DNA of 64,000 nucleotides from Fontibacillus phaseoli (GTDB lineage: Bacteria; Bacillota; Bacilli; Paenibacillales; Paenibacillaceae), in NCBI RefSeq assembly GCF_003337355.1, contig NZ_QPJW01000001.1:248001-312000 (forward strand), written 5' to 3'. Made by a program: the position numbers and the translations under genes. Shown here piece after piece: positions 35,225-43,209 of the stretch. Under the pieces are notes generated by a model that saw only the letters and a program-made list of their open reading frames with translations, was not told where the DNA came from and did no database searches. Positions within the stretch are counted from its first letter, which is position 1. Each line of letters begins with the position of its first letter.

Positions 35225-36262
35225 ATGAAAAAAGTAACGATCCAGGAAATCGCGGATTTCTCCGGGGTTTCTAAGTATGCCGTGTCACGTGCGCTCGCGG
35301 GAAAGTCGGGGGTCAGCGCCCAGACGCGAGAGATGATTCTGAAGGCCGCAGGGCAGCTCGGATATTTCAAGGATGCCGGAAAGCCTCCTGCGCTTCTTAG
35401 TCCTCCTGACAACATGGATGGAGAGACCAGGCCCGGCGCTATCCTTGTCTTGTTCCCTAATGTCCGTTATCAGGATATGGACTCTTTGTATTGGGGCCCG
35501 GTTTTCAACGGAATCTCCGCACGACTGAATCAGAGAGGGGCGGACATTCTTACGCTCACGGAGCCTTCCGGCGAGTCAGTGTTTTCCTTGCTCAATCCCA
35601 ATGCGATTGGGGGTATTGTAACGATCGGGGCCGTATCGACGCAGGTTTTGCTCGATATCCAAAAGCTGGACATCCCCGTTGTCATGGTAGATCACCAGGA
35701 TCCGGCCTTCCAGGCGGATGCGGTGTTTACGGATAATTTCCAATGCATGAGAGAAATGATGGTCAAACTGGTTAGCAAAGGCTATAAAAGCTTCCAGTTT
35801 GTCGGACATATCGGGTATGCTCAAAGCTTCTACGAACGCTGGCTGGGATTCAGGTCGGCGTTGGAGGATCATAAGCTGAAACAGGAACAGATTCCCGAGT
35901 TGATCGGTCCGGAAATCGCTTATATTCACGAAGCCGTACCGAAGGTAGTGGCAGCTCATGAATTGCCAGAGGTGTTTGTTTGCACGAATGACACGACGGC
36001 CCAGTTTGTTATGGAAGCTCTTCTAAAGTTGGGAATACATGTTCCCGGCCAGGTCAAAATTACCGGATTTGATAACACCGATGAATCGCTGCCTCTCCTC
36101 GCTACCATAGACGTTAACAAGGCGCTTCTCGGCATGCGGGCCGTTGACAAGCTTTTTTGGCGCATGGCCAATCCCAATTCGAACTTCGAGAGGCTGTTGA
36201 TTCGGGGAGAGGTTATTCTGGGAGACGGTAGCGTCGTAACGAATAAAGAACAAGAAGTATAG
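35225..36262 (+). CDS. LacI family transcriptional regulator
   Basis: A 345-residue LacI/GalR regulator. The HTH is VTIQEIADFSGVSKYAVSRAL, but the hinge helix region is unusual: the segment after GYFKDAG lacks the canonical N..A..L hinge spacing. The sugar-binding core ends with VKITGFDNTDESL. AraC control genes are absent nearby, and the downstream GH26 mannanase with shared motifs suggests it controls mannan use. No clear ribosome site precedes the ATG (only GTAGGCTGATAAT). Confidence 0.9.
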   Translation: MKKVTIQEIADFSGVSKYAVSRALAGKSGVSAQTREMILKAAGQLGYFKDAGKPPALLSPPDNMDGETRPGAILVLFPNVRYQDMDSLYWGPVFNGISARLNQRGADILTLTEPSGESVFSLLNPNAIGGIVTIGAVSTQVLLDIQKLDIPVVMVDHQDPAFQADAVFTDNFQCMREMMVKLVSKGYKSFQFVGHIGYAQSFYERWLGFRSALEDHKLKQEQIPELIGPEIAYIHEAVPKVVAAHELPEVFVCTNDTTAQFVMEALLKLGIHVPGQVKITGFDNTDESLPLLATIDVNKALLGMRAVDKLFWRMANPNSNFERLLIRGEVILGDGSVVTNKEQEV

Positions 36263-36277
36263 GTTTGCTTATAGTAA

Positions 36278-36318
36278 GAAAGCTCTGGTGATACGACGTC
36301 GCCAGAGCTTTCTTTTTA
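36278..36318 (+). terminator. Terminator after lacI-type gene
   Basis: GAAAGCTCTGG (36278-36288) pairs with CCAGAGCTTTC (36302-36312), followed by TTTTTAT. Confidence 0.88.
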
Positions 36319-36350
36319 TGCGATAGTACAAGTTAGTTTAAAATTGTACC

Positions 36351-36482
36351 TGTTATTAAAATTGGTTATCGGAAAAATGGTTTGTTGACTGAGTTATGAT
36401 TATGGCGTTATATTTATTTTGTTATTAATGATAAATGTAATAACAAAAATAACAAAAATGTATTATAAAAATATAATAACAA
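36351..36482. promoter_or_regulatory. Cluster of TGTTATTA / TAATAACA motifs before the GH26 gene
   Basis: TGTTATTAA lies at 36351-36359. TTGTTATTA (36419-36427) and TAATAACAA (36438-36446) form exact inverted arms around a 10-base spacer. A further TAATAACAA is at 36474-36482, only 43 bases before the GH26 start. The region is strongly AT-rich. These are candidate operators for the LacI-type regulator encoded just upstream. Confidence 0.55.
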
Positions 36483-36524
36483 CGTCTCAGATTAGTCATT
36501 GAGCGTAACGAAAGGGTAGATCTC

Positions 36525-37496
36525 ATGCATACGATCCATACTATACCATGTAATCCTAAAGCATCCGATGAAGTAAAAGCCGTTCTGAACTATTTAAGCG
36601 AAATTTCCGGCAAGGGCATTATAACGGGTCAGCACACACAGACCATAGCCCAGGATGAACTTCACTACATCCGAGAAGTGACGGGAAAATCGCCGGCGCT
36701 GCTCGGTTTCGAACTGCTCGGCTATTCGCCTAACATCAATTATGAAGACAGCGGCGAAGCGTGCCTGCTGGAAGTCGCCGAGAACAAGGATACGCTGCAA
36801 AAAGCCTGGGAATGGGCGGAAAAGGAAATCGGCCTGATCACCTTTACGTGGCACTGGTTCTCTCCGCTTGGCGGCCGGGACAAGAGCTTTTATGCGGAGC
36901 ACACGGATTTCGACGCTACCAAGGCGATTATCGAAGGTACGGTTGAATACAAGGCGTTTATATCTGACATGGACTACATGGCCGAGATTCTGAAAGAGTT
37001 TCGCGACAAGCACATTCCGATTTTGTGGCGACCATTCCATGAATCGGAGGGGACCTGGTTCTGGTGGGGCAGCAAGGGGCCGAAAGCGGCAAAACAGTTA
37101 TACCGCATTATGTATGACCGGTATACTAACGTTCATGACCTGAACAACCTGATCTGGGTTTGGAATTCCCCGCTGGCCGAAGGATACGTCGGAGACGAGG
37201 TTGCCGACATCATCTCCCGGGATTTGTATCCCCCGGCCCATCAGCATACGGATTTGCGTGCGGAATATGAGGAACTGATTGCCATCACGCCAACCCGCAA
37301 ACTTGTCGCTCTCGGCGAAATAGGACCGATTCCGAGCATTGCCCGGTTGTCGGAGTCCCGAATTCCTTGGCTGTGGTTCATGACCTGGTCCAATGACTTC
37401 GGAAGAACCGAGCTTTTCACGACGAAAGAAGAACTTTATAACGCTTATAATAACGATTACGCGATTACGCTGGATAAGTTGCCGAAGCTTTATTAG
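36525..37496 (+). CDS. GH26 beta-mannanase, no signal peptide
   Basis: A 323-residue GH26 catalytic domain. Acid/base Glu173 is in LWRPFHESEGTWFWWG and nucleophile Glu265 in VALGEIGPIP; FTWHWFSPLGG and GITGQHTQ-like text (IITGQHTQT) near the N-terminus are typical. There is no signal peptide or binding module, so it is likely cytoplasmic and trims imported mannooligosaccharides. The ATG is preceded by AACGAAAGGG. LacI control is suggested by the motif cluster upstream. Confidence 0.93.
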   Translation: MHTIHTIPCNPKASDEVKAVLNYLSEISGKGIITGQHTQTIAQDELHYIREVTGKSPALLGFELLGYSPNINYEDSGEACLLEVAENKDTLQKAWEWAEKEIGLITFTWHWFSPLGGRDKSFYAEHTDFDATKAIIEGTVEYKAFISDMDYMAEILKEFRDKHIPILWRPFHESEGTWFWWGSKGPKAAKQLYRIMYDRYTNVHDLNNLIWVWNSPLAEGYVGDEVADIISRDLYPPAHQHTDLRAEYEELIAITPTRKLVALGEIGPIPSIARLSESRIPWLWFMTWSNDFGRTELFTTKEELYNAYNNDYAITLDKLPKLY

Positions 37497-37619
37497 GTGA
37501 CTGCTACAAGGTCTACGATTTCGGGAGATTTAATGTACTAGATTCAGCCAAATCCGGAAGACAATTTTGAAACTGCTAAGGTGCCATTCTTTTATTTTGA
37601 TCTTATTCGTGGTATATTG

Positions 37620-37768
37620 TGGATAGAAAAAACGTACAATACGCCAAGGAGCCGTGCGTCAACACGGCTCCAGGAGCAATGACCGCTTTTAAGGGCGGCG
37701 GCTTCCAAACAGGCACTACCGATAGAAATAGGCCGCGATCCTGGTTAGAGGGCGGCCTATTTCTTTTT
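37620..37768 (+). ncRNA. Candidate antisense RNA (type I antitoxin)
   Basis: An RNA of roughly 150 bases would run convergently with the toxin gene and overlap its 3' end by about 12 bases of coding sequence. Support is a strong + strand terminator (37725-37768), a second stable hairpin (GGAGCCGTG paired with CACGGCTCC, 37649-37672) and a TATATT -10-like element at 37613-37618. The -35 is weak. The arrangement matches txpA/RatA-type loci. Expression is inferred only. Confidence 0.45.
37725..37768 (+). terminator. Terminator of the antisense RNA, overlapping the toxin 3' end
   Basis: GAAATAGGCCGC (37725-37736) pairs perfectly with GCGGCCTATTTC (37752-37763), followed by TTTTT. The 3' arm contains the complement of the toxin stop codon. 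Confidence 0.85.
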
Positions 37769-37840
37769 GAGGTAAGTTAATAGCGCCAAAATGAACATGC
37801 CGAACATGAACATTAAGGATATCGCATCTTTGACCTCCAC
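37757..37840 (-). CDS. Holin-like type I toxin peptide, 27 residues
   Basis: GTG at 37840 encodes MEVKDAISLMFMFGMFILAL... ending LTYLKKK. This is the pattern of the small putative holin-like toxins of Firmicutes (PF16935 type): acidic N-terminus, one hydrophobic helix with FGMF, lysine-rich end. GGGAGG (37854-37849) lies 8 bases ahead. The ribosome site can be locked in a CTCCC-GGAA-GGGAG hairpin, and a TATACT -10 lies upstream. An antisense RNA candidate converges on its 3' end. Peptides of this type depolarise membranes; toxicity is inferred. Confidence 0.72.
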   Translation of the reverse strand: MEVKDAISLMFMFGMFILALLTYLKKK

Positions 37841-37849
37841 AGGCATCAC

Positions 37850-37918
37850 CTCCCTTCCGGGAGTTTAGCCGGCCGCCCTTGCAAGCCTTCTATTGCTCTT
37901 CTAGTATAGCATATTTTC
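37850..37918 (-). promoter_or_regulatory. Toxin promoter -10 and ribosome-site-masking hairpin
   Basis: On the minus strand TATACT (37918-37913) is a good -10 element. Downstream, CTCCC (37863-37859) pairs with GGGAG (37854-37850) around GGAA, hiding the ribosome binding site. SD masking is a known control layer of type I toxin mRNAs. Confidence 0.5.
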
Positions 37919-37951
37919 CCTATGAAAAGGGAACGTGTGTTCTTTTTTTGA

Positions 37952-38113
37952 GTGGAAGTGGATGAAATCATGGCGCAGGCCCAAAAGGCAGGCGCGAAAA
38001 TCACCGACCCGGCGCACGACGTTTTCTGGGGAGGATATTCCGGCCATTTCATGGATCCGGATGGCCATCTTTGGGAAGTTGTTTGGAATCCCGCATGGGA
38101 GCTAAACGATTGA
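37952..38113 (+). pseudogene. C-terminal remnant of a VOC (glyoxalase-like) protein
   Basis: A 53-codon frame reads EIMAQAQKAGAKITDPAHD, then WGGYSGHFMDPDGHLWEVVWNP, the usual C-terminal half of a VOC-superfamily protein with the metal-ligand Glu. There is no start codon with a ribosome site, and a stop (37949) precedes it directly, so the N-terminal half is lost. Confidence 0.75.
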
Positions 38114-38144
38114 TTCTTATCGTAGATGTCAACTGCAGCGCACG

Positions 38145-39161
38145 TCACGGCAACGTATACCGCCCATACTCGATGTCCAACTCTTCGAAGTTCTCGCCGT
38201 CTTCTAGCAGGAAAAAGGAATTGATACCTTCCGCTCCCCACCAAGACAATCCCAGCAAGAGACCTTGCTCCGTTTCGGCGGCCAGCAGGAGCTGGAACAT
38301 ATCCGGCGACACCTCGCCGCCGTCATCCACGCGCCAGACGGAATTATCGTCTTTGGCTACGGCCGGATAATCCCGATATAAGAAGTCTTCTCCGTTAAAC
38401 AGGACGATGCTGAAAAGCCGGTCCTTATCTTTGTTTTCAAATCGTACAAGATAAAGCTTGCGTTCGGAGCCGACGTCGGCAAGGGTCCAAATTTGTGACA
38501 CATCATGGTCTCTCATGAGGGAGATGTTTTCCATGAGCGTTTCCTCAGCTTCGAGTTCTGCATTGGTCGCCCTCTCCGTCTGCGCCGGGGAAGTAATCTC
38601 AAGCAATGATTCGAAGTCAAAGTCCTGTTCATTCACCACATAGTAGGTCTCGTTGGGAGTAGCCTTTCCGTCTATTACCTCGAAAATATAACCTTCCAGG
38701 TTGGCGAAATTGTTGGCGGTGTCCCGGCCGTTGCTTTGCTCGCTGCTTTTTTGCCACTTCACAAACCGCACTTCGAACGTCTTTCCTCCTTCCCCGATCA
38801 TATTTCCGTATTCCAATAGGGACGATTCCAGTCCGGATTTCTGGCCGGTCACGATAATTTGGCTGCCATCTGCATTAGCGAACCCGAATAAGTTACTTAA
38901 TTTATTAGGGTTCACGACATGTTTTTCCCCTTCGAGGTGATTACCAGGTGTTTTAGCCGGAGCGTTCGTACTTGCATCTGTATTCAAGTTTGTATTTGCA
39001 TTCTTATTTGTATCCGTTTTTGCGCCAGTTCCGTTATTCCCTTGCTGCGTTTCCATAGAAGGCTTTGCTTCCTCTTTCTTACGAGCCTCCGAGTCGCCCC
39101 CCTTATTGGAACAGCCCATGATCAGCGATGTCAGCATGACCGCTATGATCCATTTTTTCAT
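38145..39161 (-). CDS. Hypothetical lipoprotein with Asn/Thr-rich linker
   Basis: A 338-residue protein with a lipoprotein signal (lipobox LIMGC, Cys17). It has a low-complexity linker rich in Asn, Thr and Lys (about residues 40-70, TDTNKNANTNLNTDAST) and a C-terminal domain without a family I recognise. The likely topology is a membrane-anchored extracellular protein on a flexible tether. The ATG is preceded by GAGAGGGGATAAC. It is divergent from the radical SAM genes and not obviously linked to them. Confidence 0.75.
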   Translation of the reverse strand: MKKWIIAVMLTSLIMGCSNKGGDSEARKKEEAKPSMETQQGNNGTGAKTDTNKNANTNLNTDASTNAPAKTPGNHLEGEKHVVNPNKLSNLFGFANADGSQIIVTGQKSGLESSLLEYGNMIGEGGKTFEVRFVKWQKSSEQSNGRDTANNFANLEGYIFEVIDGKATPNETYYVVNEQDFDFESLLEITSPAQTERATNAELEAEETLMENISLMRDHDVSQIWTLADVGSERKLYLVRFENKDKDRLFSIVLFNGEDFLYRDYPAVAKDDNSVWRVDDGGEVSPDMFQLLLAAETEQGLLLGLSWWGAEGINSFFLLEDGENFEELDIEYGRYTLP

Positions 39162-39308
39162 ATACAGGTTATCCCCTCTCTGATCTTTATAGATTAAACG
39201 CTGCGGGAAAGGAATTCATCACTAAATTGTTTCCGAACACTCGAATGTGTATTTTTTCACAAATAGTGAAAAGAATAGATACTATCCATCGCGAAAAGAG
39301 GAACAGGC

Positions 39309-40484
39309 ATGATCAATGTAACGAAACTGCTCACCGGTTTGGACGGAGAAGGCGATCATCTGCGGTATTCGCTTCCGGCCGGGGCGAGGCCGATCGGGAC
39401 AACGGCCGAAAAAGGTCCGGTCGTCGTCTGGAATGCCACGCGCGCCTGTAATCTGAGCTGCCGCCATTGTTATGCCGATGCTTGCCCCTCCAAGGAAGAG
39501 GGGGAATTGAGCACGACGGAAGCGATGGATTTCATCGATGATCTGGCCGCATTCCGCGTGCCTGTGCTGCTGTTCTCCGGCGGCGAACCGCTGATGCGCA
39601 GAGATCTGCCTGAACTGATCGCTTATGCCTCAAGCAAGGGACTGCGTCCGGTATTATCGACCAACGGCACGCTAATTACGAGCGGCAAAGCCAAGCTGCT
39701 TAAAGAGGCGGGCGTCAAATATGCGGGCATCAGCCTCGACGGGCTGGAAGGCAAGCATGACCGGTTTCGGGGGCGCGGTGGTTCGTTCGGGCGGGCGCTT
39801 AGCGGGATACGCAACTGCCAGAACGCCGGTTTGAAGGTCGGTCTGCGGTTTACGATCAGTAGCAATACCTACGACGATCTGGACGGGATTCTTGAATTGA
39901 TCGAGGAAGAAAATATTACGCGCGCCTGTTTTTATCATCTGGTCTATTCCGGACGCGGCAGCGCTTTGAGGAAGGAGGATGTCACCCGCGAGCAATCCCG
40001 GCAGGCGGTGGAGAAGATCATCGCCAAGACGCTGGAGCTTCATCGGAAAGGAAAGGCCGTCGAGCTGCTTACGGTGGACAACCATGCGGACGGCGTATAT
40101 TTGTACCAGTGGATGAAAGAGCGCGATCCCGAACGCGCCGCCACGCTGCTTGAGCTGCTGCGCCGCAACGGCGGCAACCGCTCCGGCCTGGCGATCGGCT
40201 GCGTCGACTGGCAAGGGCGCGTTTATCCCGATCAATTCATGCGGGACGTCGAAATCGGCAATATCCGGGAGCGGAAATTCAGCGACCTTTGGAGCAAAGC
40301 GTCCCATCCGGTCCTTGCCGGCCTGAGGGACAGGGCGCCGCTGCTGAAGGGACGCTGCAAGAGTTGCGGTTGGCTCGATATCTGCAACGGAAATTTCCGC
40401 GCCCGTGCATCATCGGTCAGAGGCGATTACTGGGACGCCGATCCGGCTTGTTATTTAAGCGACCGGGAAATCCGGATGGTATAG
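39309..40484 (+). CDS. ahbC: Radical SAM protein, AhbC/NirJ1 type (alternative heme pathway)
   Basis: A 391-residue radical SAM protein. The cluster motif is CNLSCRHC, followed by LLFSGGEPLMR, and a C-terminal SPASM-like cysteine set appears in IGCVDWQGRVYPDQF and CKSCGWLDICNG. This matches NirJ1/AhbC (12,18-didecarboxysiroheme deacetylase), which removes acetate side chains to give Fe-coproporphyrin III. GAGGAA lies 6 bases before the ATG. It begins the co-directional set of two radical SAM and two decarboxylase genes, which strongly supports this role over other radical SAM functions. Confidence 0.82.
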   Translation: MINVTKLLTGLDGEGDHLRYSLPAGARPIGTTAEKGPVVVWNATRACNLSCRHCYADACPSKEEGELSTTEAMDFIDDLAAFRVPVLLFSGGEPLMRRDLPELIAYASSKGLRPVLSTNGTLITSGKAKLLKEAGVKYAGISLDGLEGKHDRFRGRGGSFGRALSGIRNCQNAGLKVGLRFTISSNTYDDLDGILELIEEENITRACFYHLVYSGRGSALRKEDVTREQSRQAVEKIIAKTLELHRKGKAVELLTVDNHADGVYLYQWMKERDPERAATLLELLRRNGGNRSGLAIGCVDWQGRVYPDQFMRDVEIGNIRERKFSDLWSKASHPVLAGLRDRAPLLKGRCKSCGWLDICNGNFRARASSVRGDYWDADPACYLSDREIRMV

Positions 40485-40509
40485 GAAGAAGTCAGAAAGG
40501 AGGCAGGGG

Positions 40510-41526
40510 ATGCTTGTATCCTGGAATGTGACCAAGAGATGCAATCTGTACTGCGAGCACTGTTACCGCGATTCGGGTCCGGAGGCCTCCCTCGAGGGTC
40601 AGCTCACGACCGAGGAAGGACGCCGACTTATTGATCAGATCAAGGAGGCCGGATTCCGGCTCCTGATCTTTAGCGGCGGCGAACCGCTGATCCGGGGCGA
40701 CCTGATGGAGCTGGTCGCCTATGCAGCCTCGATCGGGCTGAAGCCGGCGATCGGCAGCAACGGTACGCTGTTGACCGCCGCCAAAGCGCGGGAGCTGAGG
40801 GATGCCGGACTCGGAGGCATCGCCATCAGCATCGACAGCGCCGATCCCGCGTCCCATAACCGGTTCAGGAATGCCGAGGAAGGATGGGAAAAGGCGGTGG
40901 AAGGGATCCGGCATGCGCAGGCCGCCGGATTAAAGGTGCAAATCAACATGACGCTGAAAGAAGACAATGTGGATGATTTCGAACAGGTGGCGCAGATGGC
41001 GGAGGAGTTGAACGTAGCGTCGCTGCATCCCTTTTTTCTCGTTCCGACAGGTCGCGCCGTTCACATTGAAGAAGAAGCACTCAAGCATGAACGTTACTAT
41101 TCGGTGCTCCGAAAGGTGCTGCTGAAACAGCAGGGTACACGAATTGAGATCAAGCCTACTTGCGCTCCGCAATTCATGCCGCTCGCCAAAAACATGAATA
41201 TGGAGATGCGCTATACAAGAGGCTGTCTCGCCGGCGTTGCTTACTGCTCGATACTGCCGGACGGGGACGTGCACATTTGCCCGTATCTGCCGGTGAAAGT
41301 GGGGAATGTCCGCGAAACGCCCTTTGCAGACATTTGGCGGGACAGTCCCATTTTTCAAGATTTGCGGAATTTTAAAAAATATGAAGGGGCCTGCGGCTCC
41401 TGCCCCGATGTCCGGACTTGCGGAGGCTGTCGGGCCCGGTCATTTTACTATAGCGGCGGTAATTTTCTGGCTGAAGAACCGTGGTGCCACAAAAGACCGC
41501 CCGCACAGAAAGTTATGGAGGGATAA
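40510..41526 (+). CDS. ahbD: Radical SAM protein, AhbD/NirJ2 type (heme synthase)
   Basis: A 338-residue radical SAM protein. The core is CNLYCEHCYRDSG with LLIFSGGEPLIR. The C-terminal auxiliary cluster cysteines lie in GVAYCSILPDGDVHICPY, CGSCPDVRTCGGCRARS and EEPWCHKRP. This fits NirJ2/AhbD, which converts Fe-coproporphyrin III to heme b. It resembles its neighbour overall but is clearly a separate paralogue. AAAGGAGG sits about 9 bases before the ATG, 25 bases after the previous stop. It is an oxygen-sensitive step in known systems. Confidence 0.82.
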   Translation: MLVSWNVTKRCNLYCEHCYRDSGPEASLEGQLTTEEGRRLIDQIKEAGFRLLIFSGGEPLIRGDLMELVAYAASIGLKPAIGSNGTLLTAAKARELRDAGLGGIAISIDSADPASHNRFRNAEEGWEKAVEGIRHAQAAGLKVQINMTLKEDNVDDFEQVAQMAEELNVASLHPFFLVPTGRAVHIEEEALKHERYYSVLRKVLLKQQGTRIEIKPTCAPQFMPLAKNMNMEMRYTRGCLAGVAYCSILPDGDVHICPYLPVKVGNVRETPFADIWRDSPIFQDLRNFKKYEGACGSCPDVRTCGGCRARSFYYSGGNFLAEEPWCHKRPPAQKVMEG

Positions 41527-41528
41527 CC

Positions 41529-42023
41529 GTGGATCTGGATGCTAAAGACAGAGCCTTGCTTAACCGGCTGCAGGAGGGGCTTCCGCTCGTAAAGCTGCCC
41601 TGGGAGAAAATCGCCGACGATCTGGACATGCCGGTGCAAGAGGTGCTGCAAAGAGCGGGAAGGTTAAAGCAGGACGGAATGATCCGCCGGGTCGGGGGGA
41701 TTTTTAATCCGGCAAAACTCGGGTTTTCGGGAAGATTGTACGCAATGGAAGTCAAAGAAGAGCTTTTCTATGATGTCGCTGCCGTAGTGAACAGCTTCAA
41801 GGGCGTTACGCATAATTACCGCCGCCGTAACCGGTTAAATATGTGGTTTACGTTATCGGCACGGACCGAGGAGGAACGGGCAGGCATCCTGGAGTCGATC
41901 CGGGAGGCTGCGGGTAAGGCTAAAATATATGAATTTCCGGCGGAGCAGATGTACAAGCTGAAGGTATTTTTAAATATGGAAGAACAGCAAGGGGTAGGGG
42001 AGGGAGACTATGGACGATATTGA
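41529..42023 (+). CDS. ahbA: Siroheme decarboxylase subunit (AhbA type)
   Basis: A 164-residue Lrp/AsnC-like protein (HTH then RAM-like domain). Instead of acting as a regulator, this branch decarboxylates siroheme; the telltale stretch is FKGVTHNYRRRNRLNMWFTL, with the catalytic His and Arg region. The start is GTG 41529, six bases after GGAGGG, 2 bases after the ahbD stop. It overlaps the next gene by 14 bases, fitting the heterodimer AhbA-AhbB. Which of the two genes is A or B is conventional. Confidence 0.82.
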   Translation: MDLDAKDRALLNRLQEGLPLVKLPWEKIADDLDMPVQEVLQRAGRLKQDGMIRRVGGIFNPAKLGFSGRLYAMEVKEELFYDVAAVVNSFKGVTHNYRRRNRLNMWFTLSARTEEERAGILESIREAAGKAKIYEFPAEQMYKLKVFLNMEEQQGVGEGDYGRY

Positions 42024-42468
42024 TTTGCTGCTTGTCCGCGAGCTGCAAGGGGAGCTTCCGTTTTCGCCCGATCCTTACGGAGATATCGCCCGCAGAAAGG
42101 GATGTACGGTGGATGAGGTTCTTCTGCGGCTACAAAGAATGAGGGAGACCGGAGCACTCAAACGAGTCGGGGCCGTCCTGAAGCACCGGAACATCGGATT
42201 TTCCGCGAACGGCCTGTTCGTTGGCCTCCTTCCGGAGAAGCATGTCGATAAAGCCGGACAAAGACTGGCTGGGTTCAGCGAAGTCAGCCATTGTTACCGA
42301 CGGAGGCCATATCCGGACTGGCCTTACAACCTGTACGCAATGATTCACGGCACGTCGGAGGAACAGGTACTCCAGATCGTCGACCATTTTGTCCGGAATG
42401 AGGCCGTCGAAATCTACGATACTCTGTTCAGTATCGAGGAGTTGAAGAAGAGTAGTTTTTCGCTTTGA
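42010..42468 (+). CDS. ahbB: Siroheme decarboxylase subunit (AhbB type)
   Basis: A 152-residue partner of the preceding gene, same fold. The diagnostic segment is FSEVSHCYRRRPYPDWPYNL, followed by YAMIHGTSEE. The HTH-like N-terminus (PFSPDPYGDIARRKGCTVDEVLLRL) is retained. The ATG lies inside the end of ahbA, so translation is coupled. Together the pair converts siroheme to 12,18-didecarboxysiroheme. A terminator follows, closing the operon. Confidence 0.84.
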   Translation: MDDIDLLLVRELQGELPFSPDPYGDIARRKGCTVDEVLLRLQRMRETGALKRVGAVLKHRNIGFSANGLFVGLLPEKHVDKAGQRLAGFSEVSHCYRRRPYPDWPYNLYAMIHGTSEEQVLQIVDHFVRNEAVEIYDTLFSIEELKKSSFSL

Positions 42469-42496
42469 CCGGTTTATACCGGTACCCCAACGCAAG

Positions 42497-42540
42497 AAAA
42501 GCCGGGCAGTTTCCGATTCACGGAACTTCTCCGGCTTTTA
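42497..42540 (+). terminator. Terminator after the ahb operon
   Basis: AAAAGCCGG (42497-42505) pairs with CCGGCTTTT (42531-42539), with an inner GTTCC/GGAAC-like pairing. It also serves the convergent PhnB-like gene. Confidence 0.8.
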
Positions 42541-42575
42541 CTTCACGGTTCTCTCTTAGGCCGGGTTCAACTCAT

Positions 42576-42950
42576 TTAGATCATGAAGCACCAGCGTACG
42601 CCGAATTTATCGACAAATTGAACCATGCACGGACTGAAGAATACCGGCCCGATCGGCGTAATCGTCGTGCTCTCCTCGTTCATGATTTCATACGCCTCTT
42701 TTAGAACTTCTTCGGTTTCGAAAATAGCAACCAATTCCATGACTGAATCGCATGAGCCCAGAGCCTCACCGCCGAAGTCGCTAAGCATCACTCTTTGGCC
42801 AAGAATATGCATTTCCGCGTGAATAACGAATTTTTCAGGTTCTTTTTCCGGATCGAGCATCATTGAATCCGTATCGGTGTTAAAGGTTTTCTTATAAAGC
42901 TCGATCGCGTCGCAACAATCCCCGTTCAAATATAATTGTGGTACTAACAT
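42576..42950 (-). CDS. PhnB-like VOC family protein
   Basis: A 124-residue VOC-superfamily protein of the PhnB/3-demethylubiquinone-methyltransferase-like branch. It has LYLNGDCCDAIELYKKTF at the N-terminus, the VIHAEMHILGQRVMLSDF strand and FVDKFGVRWCFMI at the end. AAGGAGGG precedes the ATG and overlaps the stop of the small upstream frame. Function unknown; such proteins bind metals or small ligands. Confidence 0.88.
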   Translation of the reverse strand: MLVPQLYLNGDCCDAIELYKKTFNTDTDSMMLDPEKEPEKFVIHAEMHILGQRVMLSDFGGEALGSCDSVMELVAIFETEEVLKEAYEIMNEESTTITPIGPVFFSPCMVQFVDKFGVRWCFMI

Positions 42951-42962
42951 GGCTTCCCTCCT

Positions 42963-43076
42963 TCATGATGATTCTTGATTTGCTCCAGGTTTGAGTTCCG
43001 CGCACGGTTCTACATGGGTCACATTTTTCGGAGGTTGAGCCGTGATCGGATGATAAATGTCACTTAGCGAAAACAT
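42963..43076 (-). CDS. Small 37-residue protein upstream of the PhnB-like gene
   Basis: ATG 43076 opens a 37-codon frame (MFSLSDIYHPITAQPPKNVT... ending NQESS) with GAGGAG 5-6 bases upstream. Its stop overlaps the ribosome site of the PhnB-like gene, so translation of the two is probably coupled and it may be a leader or a real small protein. Composition is Pro-rich with no membrane segment. Confidence 0.5.
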   Translation of the reverse strand: MFSLSDIYHPITAQPPKNVTHVEPCAELKPGANQESS

Positions 43077-43209
43077 ATAAACTCCTCATTTGGTTCTTTT
43101 GTAACGATAATATTGTTTAAATTTATGAAATACAAGTATAATATTCCTAGTACTTATCGCAGATGGTATGAAAAAAATCGAAAGATTAGCAAATACTTAA
43201 GGAGACACC

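Noticed and set aside
37757..37840. Prophage holin interpretation of the 27-residue peptide
   Set aside because: No endolysin, tail or other phage gene is nearby, and the peptide is too short for a holin; the antisense layout fits a type I toxin better.
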